DNA of 64,000 nucleotides from Micromonospora mirobrigensis (GCF_900091555.1 NZ_FMCX01000002.1:496001-560000); one strand, 5' to 3'; positions 36,662 to 47,111 are shown, counted from the stretch's first letter. Numbers and translations: made by a program. The notes: a model not told the origin generated them from the sequence alone.

Positions 36662-37432
36662 ATGACGCGAGGCATCGCCCTGGTCCGCCGCCCCGGCCAC
36701 CGACTGGCCGACGGACTGGTCACCCACATCGAACGCACCGACGTGGACCTCACCCGAGCCCGCCAGCAGCACGAGGCGTACCGTACGGCGCTCGCCGACG
36801 CCGGTTGGCAGGTGCGCGAGGTGGACCCGGCCGACCAGTGCCCCGACGCGGTGTTCGTCGAGGACACCGTCGTGGTCTGCGACGGCCTGGCGGTGGTCAC
36901 CCGGCCGGGCGCGCCGGAGCGCCGCCCGGAGATCGCCGCCACGGAAAAGGCCGTCCGCGAGGCCGGGCTCGACGTCGTCCGGATCGAGGCGCCGGGAACG
37001 CTGGACGGCGGCGACGTGCTCCAGGTCGGCGACACGGTGTACGTGGGTCGTGGTGGCCGCACCAACGACGAGGGCGTGGCCCAGCTCGCCGCCCACCTGG
37101 CGTCCCGCGGGCGCACGGTGGTGCCGGTCCCGCTGCGCGCGGTGCTGCACCTCAAGTCGGCCGTGACGGCCCTGCCGGACGGCACCCTGCTCGCGCTGCC
37201 CGACCTGTTCGACGCGGACGCGCTGCGCCGGCCGGTGCGCACGGTCGACGAGGAGGCCGGCTGTCACGTCGTACCCCTGGGTGGTGATCGTGTTTTGTTG
37301 GCGGCGTCGGCGCCGCGGACCGCGGCGCTCGTGGCCGACCTGGGCTTCACGCCGGTCGTGGTCGACATCAGCGAGTACGAGAAGCTGGAAGGCTGCGTGA
37401 CCTGCCTGAGCGTGCTCATCCCTCGCGCCTGA
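36662..37432 (+). CDS. ddaH: Dimethylargininase (DDAH)
   Basis: A 256-residue protein of the guanidino-group modifying superfamily. It should hydrolyse N-omega-methylated arginines to citrulline and a methylamine. Landmarks are FVEDTVVV, LDGGDVLQVG (substrate-binding), VLHLKSAVT with the catalytic His, and the catalytic cysteine in GCVTCLSVLIP (probably C248). The usual length is about 250-280. The gene stands alone, 107 bases after the toxin locus and 71 bases before the CBS gene. It could help recycle arginine or remove inhibitory methylarginine; arginine deiminase is the alternative but the length and motifs fit DDAH better. Confidence 0.87.
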   Translation: MTRGIALVRRPGHRLADGLVTHIERTDVDLTRARQQHEAYRTALADAGWQVREVDPADQCPDAVFVEDTVVVCDGLAVVTRPGAPERRPEIAATEKAVREAGLDVVRIEAPGTLDGGDVLQVGDTVYVGRGGRTNDEGVAQLAAHLASRGRTVVPVPLRAVLHLKSAVTALPDGTLLALPDLFDADALRRPVRTVDEEAGCHVVPLGGDRVLLAASAPRTAALVADLGFTPVVVDISEYEKLEGCVTCLSVLIPRA

Positions 37433-37503
37433 GCCCTGCCGCCTAGGGTGGTCGGTGGGTGCCGGCGTGCGGCACCATCCCGACCATGCGTGCAGGAGTG
37501 CCG

Positions 37504-37953
37504 GTGCGAGCCCGAGACCTTGCGGTGCCCTTCCCCACCATCTCCCGGACCGACCCGGTGCTGGCGGCGGCCCGGCTGCTGGCCGCCAACAACCTGCCCG
37601 GGTTGATCGTGGTCGACGACGCCGGACGGCCGGTGACCGTCCTGGGCGGTACGCAGGTGCTGCGCCTGGTCATCCCCGGCTACTGCCGGGAGGATCCGAC
37701 GCTGGCCCGGATGATCGACGAGCCGTCGGCGGATGTCTTCCTGCGCGGCGCCGAGGGGCGGACGGTGGCCGACCTGCTCCCCCACGAGCGGGTCGAGCCG
37801 CCGGTGGTGGAGCCTCAGGCCACCGTGCTGGAGGTGGCCGCGGTGATGGCGCAGAAGCGCATCCCGCTGGTCGCGGTCGCCACCCGGGGCGGGCCGATGA
37901 TCGGCGGGATCACCCTGGACGCGCTGCTCGACCGGATGCTGGGCACCGCGTGA
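37504..37953 (+). CDS. CBS-domain protein, partner of the permease
   Basis: A 149-residue soluble protein with two CBS motifs: ISRTDPVLAAARLLAANNLPGLIVVDDAGRP near the start, and QATVLEVAAVMAQKRIPLVAV near the end. CBS pairs bind adenosyl ligands and often gate transporters. I chose the GTG at 37504 because an AGGAG sits 5 bases upstream; an ATG 18 bases earlier (37486) lacks a good ribosome site. The stop overlaps the start of the ArsB-like permease (GTGA), so it probably controls that permease. Confidence 0.8.
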   Translation: MRARDLAVPFPTISRTDPVLAAARLLAANNLPGLIVVDDAGRPVTVLGGTQVLRLVIPGYCREDPTLARMIDEPSADVFLRGAEGRTVADLLPHERVEPPVVEPQATVLEVAAVMAQKRIPLVAVATRGGPMIGGITLDALLDRMLGTA

Positions 37954-39248
37954 GCGCCGCAGCCTGGGCCGCCGTCGCGGTCTTCACCGTCTCGTACGTC
38001 CTGATCGCCACCGAGAAGGTCCACCGGGTGGCCGCCGCGCTCGGCGGCGCGGCGGTGATGTTCCTGATCGGCGCCACCGACACCGGGCACGCGTTCTTCT
38101 CCGAAGAGGCCGGCATCGACTGGAACGTCGTCTTCCTGCTGGTCGGCATGATGCTGATCGTCGCCGTGCTGAAACGCACCGGCGCCTTCGAGTACGTGGC
38201 GGTGTGGGCGTCGAAGCGGGCTCGCGGCCGGCCGTTCCGGGTGATGGTGATCCTGGTGCTGATCACGGCGGTGGCCTCGGCCGCGTTGGACAACGTGACC
38301 ACGGTGCTGCTGATCGCGCCGGTGACGTTCCTGGTCTGTGAGCGCCTCGGGGTGCCGGCGGTGCCGTTCCTGATCGCCGAGGCGATGGCGTCGAACATCG
38401 GCGGCACGTCGACCCTGGTGGGTGACCCGCCGAACATCATCATCGGCAGCCGGGGCGGGCTGAGTTACAACGACTTCCTGGTGCACCTCGCCCCGTTCAT
38501 CGCGCTGCTGCTGGTGGTCTTCCTCGGGTTGTGCCGGGTGCTGTTCCGTTCGGCGTTCCGGTACGACCCGGCGCGGGCCGAGCAGATCGCGGCGCTGCGC
38601 GAGGCGGACGCGATCCGGGACCGGCGGCTGCTGGTGCTCGGGTTGGCCGTCCTGGCGGCGGTCACCGCGGCGTTCGTCCTGCACACCACGCTGCACCTGG
38701 AGCCGGCGGTGGTGGCCCTGCTCGGCGGCCTGCTGCTGCTCGCGCTGTCCCGGCTCGACGCCGGGGAGGTCGCCCGGGACGTCGAGTGGCCGACCCTGGT
38801 CTTCTTCGCCGGGCTGTTCATCATGGTCGGCGCGCTGGTGAACACCGGCGTCGTCGAGCAGATCTCCCGGGCGGCGATCGAGGCCGCCGACGATCGGCTG
38901 CTGCCGGCGTCGATGGTGCTGCTGTGGGGGTCGGCCGCGCTGTCGGCGATCGTCGACAACATCCCGTACGTCGCCACGATGAGCCCGGTGGTCGCCGAGA
39001 TGGTCCGGGCCCAGGGCGACACCAGCCAGTCGCACGTGCTGTGGTGGGCGCTGGCGCTCGGCGCCGACCTGGGCGGCAACGCCACCGCCGTCGGCGCGTC
39101 GGCCAACGTGGTGGTGCTGGGGCTGGCCGAGCGGGCCGGGCAGCCGATCAGCTTCTGGCGGTTCACGAAGTACGGCCTGGTGGTCACCGTGGTCACCGTC
39201 GGGCTGGCCGTGCCGTACCTGTGGTTGCGCTACTTCGCGCTGGCCTGA
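37950..39248 (+). CDS. ArsB/NhaD-type (SLC13-like) ion permease
   Basis: A 432-residue membrane protein with about 11 segments. It opens VSAAAWAAVAVFTVSYVLI and contains TAVASAALDNVTTVLLIAP, TSTLVGDPPNIIIGS and a second DNIPYVATMSPVV, the two-fold repeated motifs of the ArsB/NhaD and citrate permease group. It could export arsenite or exchange sodium for protons; substrate is not readable, and no ars genes are beside it. The GTG start overlaps the CBS stop. The last 19 bases overlap the convergent proton antiporter gene, so both transcripts meet here. Confidence 0.87.
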   Translation: MSAAAWAAVAVFTVSYVLIATEKVHRVAAALGGAAVMFLIGATDTGHAFFSEEAGIDWNVVFLLVGMMLIVAVLKRTGAFEYVAVWASKRARGRPFRVMVILVLITAVASAALDNVTTVLLIAPVTFLVCERLGVPAVPFLIAEAMASNIGGTSTLVGDPPNIIIGSRGGLSYNDFLVHLAPFIALLLVVFLGLCRVLFRSAFRYDPARAEQIAALREADAIRDRRLLVLGLAVLAAVTAAFVLHTTLHLEPAVVALLGGLLLLALSRLDAGEVARDVEWPTLVFFAGLFIMVGALVNTGVVEQISRAAIEAADDRLLPASMVLLWGSAALSAIVDNIPYVATMSPVVAEMVRAQGDTSQSHVLWWALALGADLGGNATAVGASANVVVLGLAERAGQPISFWRFTKYGLVVTVVTVGLAVPYLWLRYFALA

Positions 39249-40528
39249 CCGTCACCGGCGTCGTCGCCGGTGGGCGCGGCGGCCCGGTCCCGCCCGGTGC
39301 GCTGCCCCGGCAGCGCCCCGGAGCGCGCGGCCCGCCGGATCCGGTGCAGCGCGCCGTGCCAGTTGGGCACCTCGCGGCTCTCGTCGAAGGCCCGGGCCAC
39401 GACCACGTCGGTGGAGGAGTGCGCCAGGATCGACAGGACGATGGTCAGCGCCACCAGGTGGAACACCTCGTCCGCGCCGACGATCCCGGACTCCAGCACC
39501 AGCAGCCCGTAGACCACGGAGGCGAAGCCCTTCGGGCCGAACCACATGGCGGCGGCCTGCTCGCGCATGCTCAGCCCAGAGCGCAGGAAGGAGATCCAGA
39601 GGGCGACCGGTCGGGCCACCACGATCGCCAGCACGGCGAAGACCCAACCGGTCCAGGAGATCTCACCGAGGAACTCGACCGAGATCAGCGCCCCGAACAC
39701 CAGCAGCGCGGCCAGCTTGAGCAGCTCGGCGACGTTCTCCCCGAAGTGCTCGAACGCGGCCCGCTCGCGGGGGCCGAAGGTGGCCACGGTGATGCCGGCG
39801 GCGAACGCGGCCAGGAACAGGTTGCCGTGGGTGACCTTGCCCAGCGCCAGCACCAGCAGCCCGATCGCCACCCCGTTGAGCGGCGCGTACGCGGCCGAGG
39901 CGGCGAACCAGCGGGTCCGTTCCAGCGCGATCGCCGCCAGCGGCACCAGCACGCCGATGGCCAACCCCACGGCCAGCTCGGTGGCCAGCTCGCCCAGGTG
40001 CAGGTCGTCGGAGCCGGCCGCCACGGCAAGCAGCACCACCACGAACGGCAGGGCCAGGCCGTCGTTGACCCCGGACTCGACGTTGAGCAGGTGCCGCAGC
40101 CGGGCGGGCACCTTGTCGTTGCCGACCAGCGCGGCGGCGAAGACCGGGTCGGTGGGGGCGAGGATCGCGCCGATCAGCAGCGCCTCCGGCCAGTCCAGCC
40201 CGGCGACGTAGTGCGCCAGCACCGCGGTGACCAGCAGGGTCAGCGGCAGCCCCCAGCCGAGCGCCCGGCCGGGTAGCCGCCAGGCGCTGCGCAGGTCCGG
40301 CCAGCCGACCCGCATGCCGTCGGTGAAGAGCACCGCGAACAACGCCAACTCGGCCAGCTGCGCCACGATCGGGGTGTCGGCCTCAAGGTGCAGGACCCCG
40401 GTGGTGTCCTCGCCGAGCAGGAATCCGGCCAGCAGGAACAACGCGGCGGTGGAGAGGATCGTCCGGTTGGCCAGCGCCGACACGAGCACGGCGGCGAGCA
40501 GGACGACGGCGAAGCAGAGCAGCAGCAC
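39230..40528 (-). CDS. Cation:proton antiporter (NhaP/CPA1-like)
   Basis: A 432-residue membrane protein with about 12 segments. Landmarks are GAILAPTDPVFAAALVGND (the TDP ion site), NVESGVNDGLALP and FGPKGFASVVYGLL. It should exchange Na+ or K+ for protons to control pH and salt. I chose the GTG at 40528, since GGAGG sits 5 bases upstream and the residues before it (ERREVWSAADE) look non-native; a longer start to 40585 is possible. The C-terminal 30 residues are basic and disordered. Its 3' end overlaps the ArsB-like gene by 19 bases. Confidence 0.87.
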   Translation of the reverse strand: MLLLCFAVVLLAAVLVSALANRTILSTAALFLLAGFLLGEDTTGVLHLEADTPIVAQLAELALFAVLFTDGMRVGWPDLRSAWRLPGRALGWGLPLTLLVTAVLAHYVAGLDWPEALLIGAILAPTDPVFAAALVGNDKVPARLRHLLNVESGVNDGLALPFVVVLLAVAAGSDDLHLGELATELAVGLAIGVLVPLAAIALERTRWFAASAAYAPLNGVAIGLLVLALGKVTHGNLFLAAFAAGITVATFGPRERAAFEHFGENVAELLKLAALLVFGALISVEFLGEISWTGWVFAVLAIVVARPVALWISFLRSGLSMREQAAAMWFGPKGFASVVYGLLVLESGIVGADEVFHLVALTIVLSILAHSSTDVVVARAFDESREVPNWHGALHRIRRAARSGALPGQRTGRDRAAAPTGDDAGDGQASAK

Positions 40529-40956
40529 GGGGGCCTCCGGAGGGCACGGTTCATCGGCTGCCGACCAGACTTCCCGGCGCTCCACGGATCGCGATGATCC
40601 TAACGGCCGCGCCGGGCCGTCGCCGGGCGGCCGGAGGCGAGCGAAAAAGGGCCGTCGCGACCGCGACCGATTCGTCCGTTCGTGCGAGGCGCGCCGATCG
40701 CATACCCGTTACATCAGCAACCAGGGCCGCCGAACGGCCGAGCACGCGTCACGCGACGGTTACGGGCAGGACTGTTATTTGGTCACAGCGACCGTTCAGC
40801 ATTGACGGCCACTTCCCACGGGCCCATTGTCGAATCAATAGAGCCGGCCAATTCCGGCGAGCCGAATTCTCTCGTTCGCATGACGAAGACCTCTTCTTCG
40901 CAGTGCGGAGCAACGCTGCCGAAAACTGTCCTCAGGGTCCCCAGAAAGGCGTCGCC
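40529..40956. other. Intergenic region between divergent transport genes
   Basis: About 430 bases separate the antiporter (minus) and the first gene of the peptide transporter (plus). Roughly 40770-40900 is less GC-rich and may hold the transporter promoter. A small inverted repeat GAAGACCTCTTC lies near 40885. AAAGG just ahead of the ATG at 40957 is the only ribosome site seen. No clear gene or RNA was recognised. Confidence 0.4.
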
Positions 40957-41925
40957 ATGACCGTCGGACCGGTTACCCCATCGACCGAGACGCCGTCCGC
41001 GGACGAACCCGCCGCCGTCGAGGGCCGCTCCCTGGGCCGGATCGCCTGGGCCCGACTCAGGCGGGACCGGGTGGCACTGGACGGCGGGATCACCGTGCTG
41101 CTGCTGATCCTGGTGGCGGCCCTCGCGCCGCTGATCAACAGGGTGTTCGGTCATCCGGTGAACGAGTACCACCAGGACCGCATCGACCCGAACCTCGGTG
41201 GAATTCCACCGGTGGGCACGTGGGGCGGAATCAGCTCGGAATTCCTGCTCGGCGTGCAGCCGGTCACCGGCCGGGATCTGTTCAGCCAGATCCTCTACGG
41301 CGCGCAGACGTCCCTGCTGATCGCCTTCGCCGCGACCGTGCTGGCGGTGGTCATCGGCATCGTCGTGGGCGTCAGCGCCGGGTTCTTCGGCGGCTGGCTC
41401 GACTCGCTGTTCAGCCGATTCATGGACCTGATCCTGGCGTTTCCGCTGATCCTCTTCGCGATCGCGCTGATCTCGGTGCTGCCCCCGACCCGGGCGTTCC
41501 GGACGGCCGTCATGATCGTGGTGATCGGGGGCTTCAGCTGGCCCTACATCGGACGCATCGTCCGCGGGCAGACCCTGTCGCTGCGGGAGCGGGAGTTCGT
41601 CGAATCGGCCCGCAGCATCGGGGCCGGCAACGTCCGCATCATCGTCAAGGAACTGCTGCCCAACCTGGCCGCGCCGATCCTGGTCTACGCCACGCTGATC
41701 ATCCCGACCAACATCCTGTTCGAGGCCGCACTGTCCTTCCTCGGCGTCGGTGTCCCGCCGCCCACCCCGTCCTGGGGCCGGCTGCTCTCCGATGCAGTCC
41801 AGTACTACGAGTACGACCCGACGTACATGGTCGTGCCGGGCATGGCCATCTTCGTCACCGTGCTGGCGTTCAACCTCTTCGGCGACGGTCTGCGCGACGC
41901 GCTCGACCCGAAGGCCAACCGCTGA
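40957..41925 (+). CDS. Peptide ABC transporter permease (DppC-like)
   Basis: A 322-residue inner-membrane permease of the binding-protein-dependent family. The N-terminal cytoplasmic part ends in LRRDRVALDGGITVLLLILVAAL, followed by about six segments. The cytoplasmic loop has the EAA-like motif ESARSIGAGNVRIIVKELLPN, which touches the ATPase. The end GDGLRDALDPKANR is usual for DppC/OppC. It is the first gene of a five-gene operon with a binding protein, a second permease and two ATPases. The order, permease before binding protein, is unusual but has no obvious meaning. Confidence 0.9.
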   Translation: MTVGPVTPSTETPSADEPAAVEGRSLGRIAWARLRRDRVALDGGITVLLLILVAALAPLINRVFGHPVNEYHQDRIDPNLGGIPPVGTWGGISSEFLLGVQPVTGRDLFSQILYGAQTSLLIAFAATVLAVVIGIVVGVSAGFFGGWLDSLFSRFMDLILAFPLILFAIALISVLPPTRAFRTAVMIVVIGGFSWPYIGRIVRGQTLSLREREFVESARSIGAGNVRIIVKELLPNLAAPILVYATLIIPTNILFEAALSFLGVGVPPPTPSWGRLLSDAVQYYEYDPTYMVVPGMAIFVTVLAFNLFGDGLRDALDPKANR

Positions 41926-42000
41926 CCGGTCCCACCACCCGCTCTCCTCGCCCGGGCATCCCCGGACGGCTCGCCACAAGCTCGCCACCAGGAGGAACCA

Positions 42001-43767
42001 GTGAAATCGAGAAAAGGCCTGTTGCTGGGCACCACCCTCGCACTCGCCCTGGGCCTGACCGCCTGCGGTGACGGCGGCTCCGACTCCAAAGGCACCGACT
42101 CGAAGGCTCCGGCCGAGTTCAACGCCGGCACGAAGGGCACCGTGCGCCCGTCGGACAAGCAGGGCGGCACCCTGCGCTTCGGCTACAGCTCCGACCCGGA
42201 CTCCCTCGACCCGACCCGGATCTACTACGCGTCCGGCCAGAACTTCATGCGGTCGTTCTACAACCGCACCCTGCTGACCCCGGACTCGAAGCCGGGCCCG
42301 GACGGTCTGCGGCTGGTGCCCGACCTGGCCCAGGCGATGCCGCAGATCAGCCCGGACAAGCTGACCTACACGTTCACCCTGCGCAACGGCATCGCGTTCG
42401 AGGACGGGACCCCGGTCACGTCCAAGGACGTCAAGTACGCCATCGAGCGGACCTTCGCCCAGGACGTGCTCTCCGGCGGCCCGACCTACCTGATCGACCA
42501 GCTCGACCAGGGCCAGAACTACCCCGGCCCGTACAAGGACCCGGACCCGGAGAAGCTCGGCCTGCGGTCGGTGCAGACGCCGGACGACCGGACGATCGTG
42601 TTCAAGCTGGCCAAGCCGTTCGCCGACTTCCTCTACCTGCTGCCGATGGCGCCGGGGGCGGTGCCGCGCGCCAAGGACACCGGCGCCAAGTACACCGAGC
42701 ACCCGATCTCGACGGGCCCGTACATGTTCTCCACGGTGGACCCGGGCAAGAAGATCACCATGGTGCGCAACCCGCACTGGGACCGGGCCACCGACCAGGT
42801 CCGCAGGGCGCTGCCCGACCGCGTCGAGGTCACCCTCCAGATGCAACCCGACGAGCTGGACAAGCAGCTGCTCGACGGCACGCTCGACCTCGACTTCGCG
42901 CAGACCGGCGTGCAGCAGGCCGCCCAGGCGAAGATCCTGCTCGACAAGAACCTGAAGAAGCAGGCCGACGAGCCGGTGACCGGCTTCATCCGCTACTTCA
43001 CCATCAGCACGAAGGTGGCGCCGTTCGACAACATCCACTGCCGCCGGGCCGTGCAGTACGCCGCGGACAAGACCGCGCTGCAGACCGCCCGGGGCGGCGC
43101 CGACGCCGGCGGTGACATCGCCGTCAACATGCTGCCGCCGAACATCGCCGGGCACGACCCCAACCTCGACCCGTTCGGCAGCAAGCAGGGCAAGCCACAG
43201 GTCGACAAGGCCAAGCAGGAGCTGGCGGCCTGTGGCAGGCCGAACGGCTTCGAGACGAAGATCGCCGTCCGCAACAAGGGCAAGGAGCCCAAGACCGCCG
43301 AGGCGCTGCAACAGTCCCTCGCCCAGGTCGGCATCAAGGCAACCATCGACCAGTCCGACGCGTCGCTGTACTTCCGCTCGACCATCGGGTCGCCGGACAA
43401 CGTGCACAAGAAGGGCTACGGCATCATGACCGCCGGTTGGGGCGCGGACTTCCCGACCGGCACCGGATTCCTCCAGGTCCTCGTCGACGGCCGGCTGATC
43501 CAGCCCAGCGGCAACAACAACTACGCCGAGCTCAACGACCCGGAGATCAACACCCTGATCGACCGGGCCACCGGCGAGTCGGACCCGAAGAAGGCCGCCG
43601 AGCTCTGGGGACAGATCAACGCCAAGGTGATGGACACCGCCACCCAACTGCCCTTCGTGTACGACAAGGCGCTGAACTACCGCAACCCGCGGCTGACCAA
43701 CGTCTACGTCTACTCGTACTTCGGTGAGTGGGACTTCGGGTCGCTCGGCGTCAGCGACGGCAAGTGA
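42001..43767 (+). CDS. Peptide-binding lipoprotein of the ABC transporter (DppA-like)
   Basis: A 588-residue secreted lipoprotein. The signal peptide ends in LTAC, so it should be anchored by that cysteine. The body has GGTLRFGYSSDPDSLDPTR, VTSKDVKYAIERTF and DNIHCRRAVQYAADKTAL, typical of the solute-binding protein family 5 for oligopeptides. It collects peptide or nickel-chelate substrates outside the cell. AGGAGG stands five bases before the GTG start. It lies 75 bases after the first permease gene. Substrate cannot be told from sequence alone. Confidence 0.9.
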   Translation: MKSRKGLLLGTTLALALGLTACGDGGSDSKGTDSKAPAEFNAGTKGTVRPSDKQGGTLRFGYSSDPDSLDPTRIYYASGQNFMRSFYNRTLLTPDSKPGPDGLRLVPDLAQAMPQISPDKLTYTFTLRNGIAFEDGTPVTSKDVKYAIERTFAQDVLSGGPTYLIDQLDQGQNYPGPYKDPDPEKLGLRSVQTPDDRTIVFKLAKPFADFLYLLPMAPGAVPRAKDTGAKYTEHPISTGPYMFSTVDPGKKITMVRNPHWDRATDQVRRALPDRVEVTLQMQPDELDKQLLDGTLDLDFAQTGVQQAAQAKILLDKNLKKQADEPVTGFIRYFTISTKVAPFDNIHCRRAVQYAADKTALQTARGGADAGGDIAVNMLPPNIAGHDPNLDPFGSKQGKPQVDKAKQELAACGRPNGFETKIAVRNKGKEPKTAEALQQSLAQVGIKATIDQSDASLYFRSTIGSPDNVHKKGYGIMTAGWGADFPTGTGFLQVLVDGRLIQPSGNNNYAELNDPEINTLIDRATGESDPKKAAELWGQINAKVMDTATQLPFVYDKALNYRNPRLTNVYVYSYFGEWDFGSLGVSDGK

Positions 43768-43871
43768 CCCGGCCGGGGTGTCCCTGCGAGTAGCGGAAGG
43801 CAGGTGAAGGTCGCTCCGCCGGCCGAGGTCACGGGAAGTCCCGTGGCACCGGCCGGCGGTGGGCCGACGAC

Positions 43872-44873
43872 ATGACCCACTACATCATCCGCCGCGTGTT
43901 GACGTCGGCCGTACTCATGATCATCATCTCCATGGTCACCTTCGGTGTCTTCTTCATGGTGCCGAAGCTGGCCGGCACCAACCCCGCCGAGCTGTACGTG
44001 GGCAAGCAGGCCACCCCGGCGGACGTGGCGGCCACCGCCCGCAAGCTCGGCCTGGACCAGCCGGTGACCGTGCAGTACGCGAGATTCGCCAAGGGACTGG
44101 TGGCCGGCCGCGACCTCGACGACGGTCCGAACCGGACGCACTGCGCCGCACCCTGCTTCGGCTACTCGTTCCGCAACGACCGCCCGGTCTGGCCCCTGCT
44201 GCTCGACCGGCTGCCGGTGACCGTCTCGCTCGCCGTCGGCGCCGCCGTCCTCTGGCTGGCCGGTGGGGTGCTCGCCGGGGTCGTCTCGGCGCTGCGCCGG
44301 GGCGGCCCCCTGGACCGGACGATGATGGTGCTGGCGCTGGCCGGCGTATCGCTGCCGGTCTACTTCACCGGCCTGCTCGCCCAACTCGTCTTCGTGCACA
44401 CCCTGCACTGGCTGCCCGGCGGCGAGTACGTCAACCTCGCCGACGACCCGGCCGGCTGGGCGGCCAAGCTGCTGCTGGGCTGGGTGACGCTGGCCCTGCT
44501 CTACGCCGCCGCGTACGCCCGACTCACCCGGGCGCAGATGCTGGAGACGGTCGGCGAGGACTACATCCGCACCGCGCGGGCCAAGGGGCTGCGCGAGCGG
44601 ACCGTCATCGGCAAACACGTGATGCGTTCGGTGCTCACCCCGCTGGTCACCATCTTCGGCCTGGACATCGGAGGCCTGCTCGGTGGCGCGATCCTCACCG
44701 AGTCGGTGTTCGGCCTGCCCGGCATCGGACGACTGTCCATCGACGCGGTGAACACCAAGGACCTGCCGGTCGTCCTGGGCGTCACGCTGTTCGGCGCGCT
44801 GTTCATCGTGCTGGCGAACTTCATCGTCGACCTGCTCTACGCCGTGATCGACCCACGGGTACGGCTGGGCTGA
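43872..44873 (+). CDS. Peptide ABC transporter permease (DppB-like)
   Basis: A 333-residue permease. It begins with a DppB-type signal-anchor segment HYIIRRVLTSAVLMIIISMV, has about six segments, and its cytoplasmic loop carries TARAKGLRERTVIGKHVMRSV, the EAA-like contact with the ATPase. It pairs with the DppC-like permease upstream to form the channel. The gene starts 104 bases after the binding protein and ends 11 bases before the first ATPase gene. Confidence 0.9.
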   Translation: MTHYIIRRVLTSAVLMIIISMVTFGVFFMVPKLAGTNPAELYVGKQATPADVAATARKLGLDQPVTVQYARFAKGLVAGRDLDDGPNRTHCAAPCFGYSFRNDRPVWPLLLDRLPVTVSLAVGAAVLWLAGGVLAGVVSALRRGGPLDRTMMVLALAGVSLPVYFTGLLAQLVFVHTLHWLPGGEYVNLADDPAGWAAKLLLGWVTLALLYAAAYARLTRAQMLETVGEDYIRTARAKGLRERTVIGKHVMRSVLTPLVTIFGLDIGGLLGGAILTESVFGLPGIGRLSIDAVNTKDLPVVLGVTLFGALFIVLANFIVDLLYAVIDPRVRLG

Positions 44874-44884
44874 AAGGGACGGAC

Positions 44885-45964
44885 ATGGCCACCACGAACT
44901 CCCCCACCACCACCGGCCCGCTGGCGCAACCGGGCCGCCTCCCGCAGCCGAGCGCCTTCCTCGACGTCCGGGACCTGCGCGTCCACTTCCCCACCGACGA
45001 CGGCGTGGTCAAGGCGGTCGACGGCGTCTCGTTCACTCTGGAACGCGGTCGCACCCTCGGCATCGTCGGCGAGTCCGGCTCCGGCAAGAGCGTCACCAGC
45101 CTCGGGATCCTCGGGCTGCACCGGCGCGGGCACACCCGGATCAGCGGCGAGGTGTGGCTCGACGGCGAGGAACTGGTCTCCGCACCGCCGGAACGGGTCC
45201 GCCGGCTGCGCGGCCGGAAAATGGCGATGATCTTCCAGGACCCGTTGACCGCGATGCACCCGTACTTCACCGTCGGCGCGCAGATCGTCGAGGCGTACCG
45301 GGTGCACCACCGGGTGTCCCGGGCGGTGGCCCGCCGGCGGGCCGTCGACCTGCTCGGCCGGGTCGGCATCCCGCAGCCCGCCCGGCGGGTCGACGACCAC
45401 CCGCACCAGTTCTCCGGCGGCATGCGCCAGCGCGCGATGATCGCGATGGCGCTGGCCAACGACCCGGACCTGCTCATCGCCGACGAGCCGACCACCGCGC
45501 TGGACGTCACCGTGCAGGCGCAGATCCTCGACCTCATCCGCGACCTCCAGGACGAGTACCGCTCCGCGGTGCTGATCATCACCCACGACCTCGGCGTCGT
45601 GGCCGAGCTGGCCGACGACATCCTGGTGATGTACGCGGGCCGCTGCGTCGAGGAAGGCTCGGCGCAGACCCTGTTCCGCCGGCCCGAGCACCCGTACACC
45701 TGGGGTCTGCTCGGCTCGATGCCGCGGGTGGACCGGGCGGCCCGGGACCGACTCGTCCCGATCAAGGGCAGCCCACCGAGCCTGATCAACCTGCCCACCG
45801 GCTGCGCCTTCCATCCGCGCTGCCCCCATCAGGGCCGCGACGGCATCCCGTGCCGCACCGAGGTGCCCGACCTCGCCCAGGGCAGCGACCACGGCGTGGC
45901 CTGTCATCTCCCGCCGACCGAGCGCCGTCGCACGTTCGCCGAGGACATCGCCCCGGCGCTGTAG
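44885..45964 (+). CDS. Peptide ABC transporter ATPase (DppD-like)
   Basis: A 359-residue ATPase that powers the permeases. Walker A is GESGSGKS, the signature is [15 protein letters not shown], and Walker B is [12 protein letters not shown]. The C-terminal extension has [16 protein letters not shown], where cysteines of the oligopeptide ATPase family may bind an iron-sulfur cluster or zinc. The first 30 residues are a Thr/Pro-rich extra. It is followed by a second, similar ATPase 30 bases later. Confidence 0.9.
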   Translation: MATTNSPTTTGPLAQPGRLPQPSAFLDVRDLRVHFPTDDGVVKAVDGVSFTLERGRTLGIVGESGSGKSVTSLGILGLHRRGHTRISGEVWLDGEELVSAPPERVRRLRGRKMAMIFQDPLTAMHPYFTVGAQIVEAYRVHHRVSRAVARRRAVDLLGRVGIPQPARRVDDHPHQFSGGMRQRAMIAMALANDPDLLIADEPTTALDVTVQAQILDLIRDLQDEYRSAVLIITHDLGVVAELADDILVMYAGRCVEEGSAQTLFRRPEHPYTWGLLGSMPRVDRAARDRLVPIKGSPPSLINLPTGCAFHPRCPHQGRDGIPCRTEVPDLAQGSDHGVACHLPPTERRRTFAEDIAPAL

Positions 45965-45994
45965 GCCGGGCCCGTCTCAGCAGGAGGAGCAGCC

Positions 45995-47104
45995 GTGTCC
46001 ACGCACACCTCACCCGATCGCACCACCGCCCGCCCCGGGACCGACGAGCTGCTGCGGGTGACCGGCCTGGAGAAACACTTCCCGATCACCCGGGGGGCGT
46101 TCATCCGCCGCACCGTCGGGGCGGTGCGGGCGGTGGACGGCGTCGACCTCACCGTGGCCACCGGCGAGACCCTCGGTCTGGTCGGCGAGTCCGGCTGCGG
46201 CAAGTCGACCACCGGGCGGCTGATCAGCCGGCTGCTCAGGCCGACCGGCGGCAGCATCGTCTTCGACGGCCGGGACATCACCGACCTCTCCGTACGCCGG
46301 ATGCGTCCGCTGCGCCGCGAGATCCAGATGATCTTCCAGGATCCCTACTCGTCGTTGAACCCCCGGCACACCGTCGGCACCATCGTCGGCGCGCCGTTGC
46401 GGGTGCAGGACATCCCGACCCCGCACGGCGTCAAGCGTGCCGTGCAGGAGCTGCTGGAGCTGGTCGGACTCAGCCCCGAGCACTACAACCGCTACCCGCA
46501 CGAGTTCTCCGGCGGTCAGCGCCAGCGGATCGGCATCGCCCGGGCGCTCGCGCTGCGGCCGAAGCTGATCGTCGCCGACGAACCGGTCTCGGCGCTGGAC
46601 GTCTCCATCCAGGCGCAGGTGGTCAACCTCCTCGACGACCTGCAGCGGGAACTGGGACTGACCTACGTGTTCATCGCGCACGACCTGTCGGTGGTCAAGC
46701 ACATCTGTGACCGGGTGGCGGTGATGTACCTCGGCAAGGTCGTCGAGGTGGCGCCGCGCGACGCGCTCTACGCGACGCCGCTGCACCCGTACACGCTGGC
46801 CCTGCTCTCGGCCGTGCCGGTGCCCGACCCCGACCGGCGCGACCGGGCCCAACGGGAGCGGATCCTGCTCACCGGGGACGTGCCCAGCCCGGTCGACCCG
46901 CCGTCGGGATGCCGGTTCCGCACCCGCTGCTGGAAGGCGCGGGAGCGCTGCGAGCGGGAGACGCCCGCGCTGCGGGAGCTGGCCGGTGGCCACCTGGTGG
47001 CGTGCCACTTCCCCGTCGAGGACGCCGAGCGCACCCCGCGGGGGCGGATCGCCGCGCACCTGGCCGCCGCAGACGTCGCACCCGCGACCACGACGCCGGC
47101 CTGA
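45995..47104 (+). CDS. Peptide ABC transporter ATPase (DppF-like)
   Basis: A 369-residue ATPase, the last gene of the operon. Walker A is GESGCGKST, the signature [15 protein letters not shown] and Walker [14 protein letters not shown]. The C-terminal part has [19 protein letters not shown], the oligopeptide-type extension. GGAGGAG just upstream supports the GTG at 45995. It ends only 7 bases before the convergent metal ATPase gene, so no separate terminator is present on the plus strand. Confidence 0.9.
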   Translation: MSTHTSPDRTTARPGTDELLRVTGLEKHFPITRGAFIRRTVGAVRAVDGVDLTVATGETLGLVGESGCGKSTTGRLISRLLRPTGGSIVFDGRDITDLSVRRMRPLRREIQMIFQDPYSSLNPRHTVGTIVGAPLRVQDIPTPHGVKRAVQELLELVGLSPEHYNRYPHEFSGGQRQRIGIARALALRPKLIVADEPVSALDVSIQAQVVNLLDDLQRELGLTYVFIAHDLSVVKHICDRVAVMYLGKVVEVAPRDALYATPLHPYTLALLSAVPVPDPDRRDRAQRERILLTGDVPSPVDPPSGCRFRTRCWKARERCERETPALRELAGGHLVACHFPVEDAERTPRGRIAAHLAAADVAPATTTPA

Positions 47105-47111
47105 CCCCGGC

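Noticed and set aside
38531..40276. Plus-strand frame of about 580 codons across the permease and antiporter genes
   Set aside because: It crosses two genes with clear membrane-protein signatures in other frames and has no motifs.
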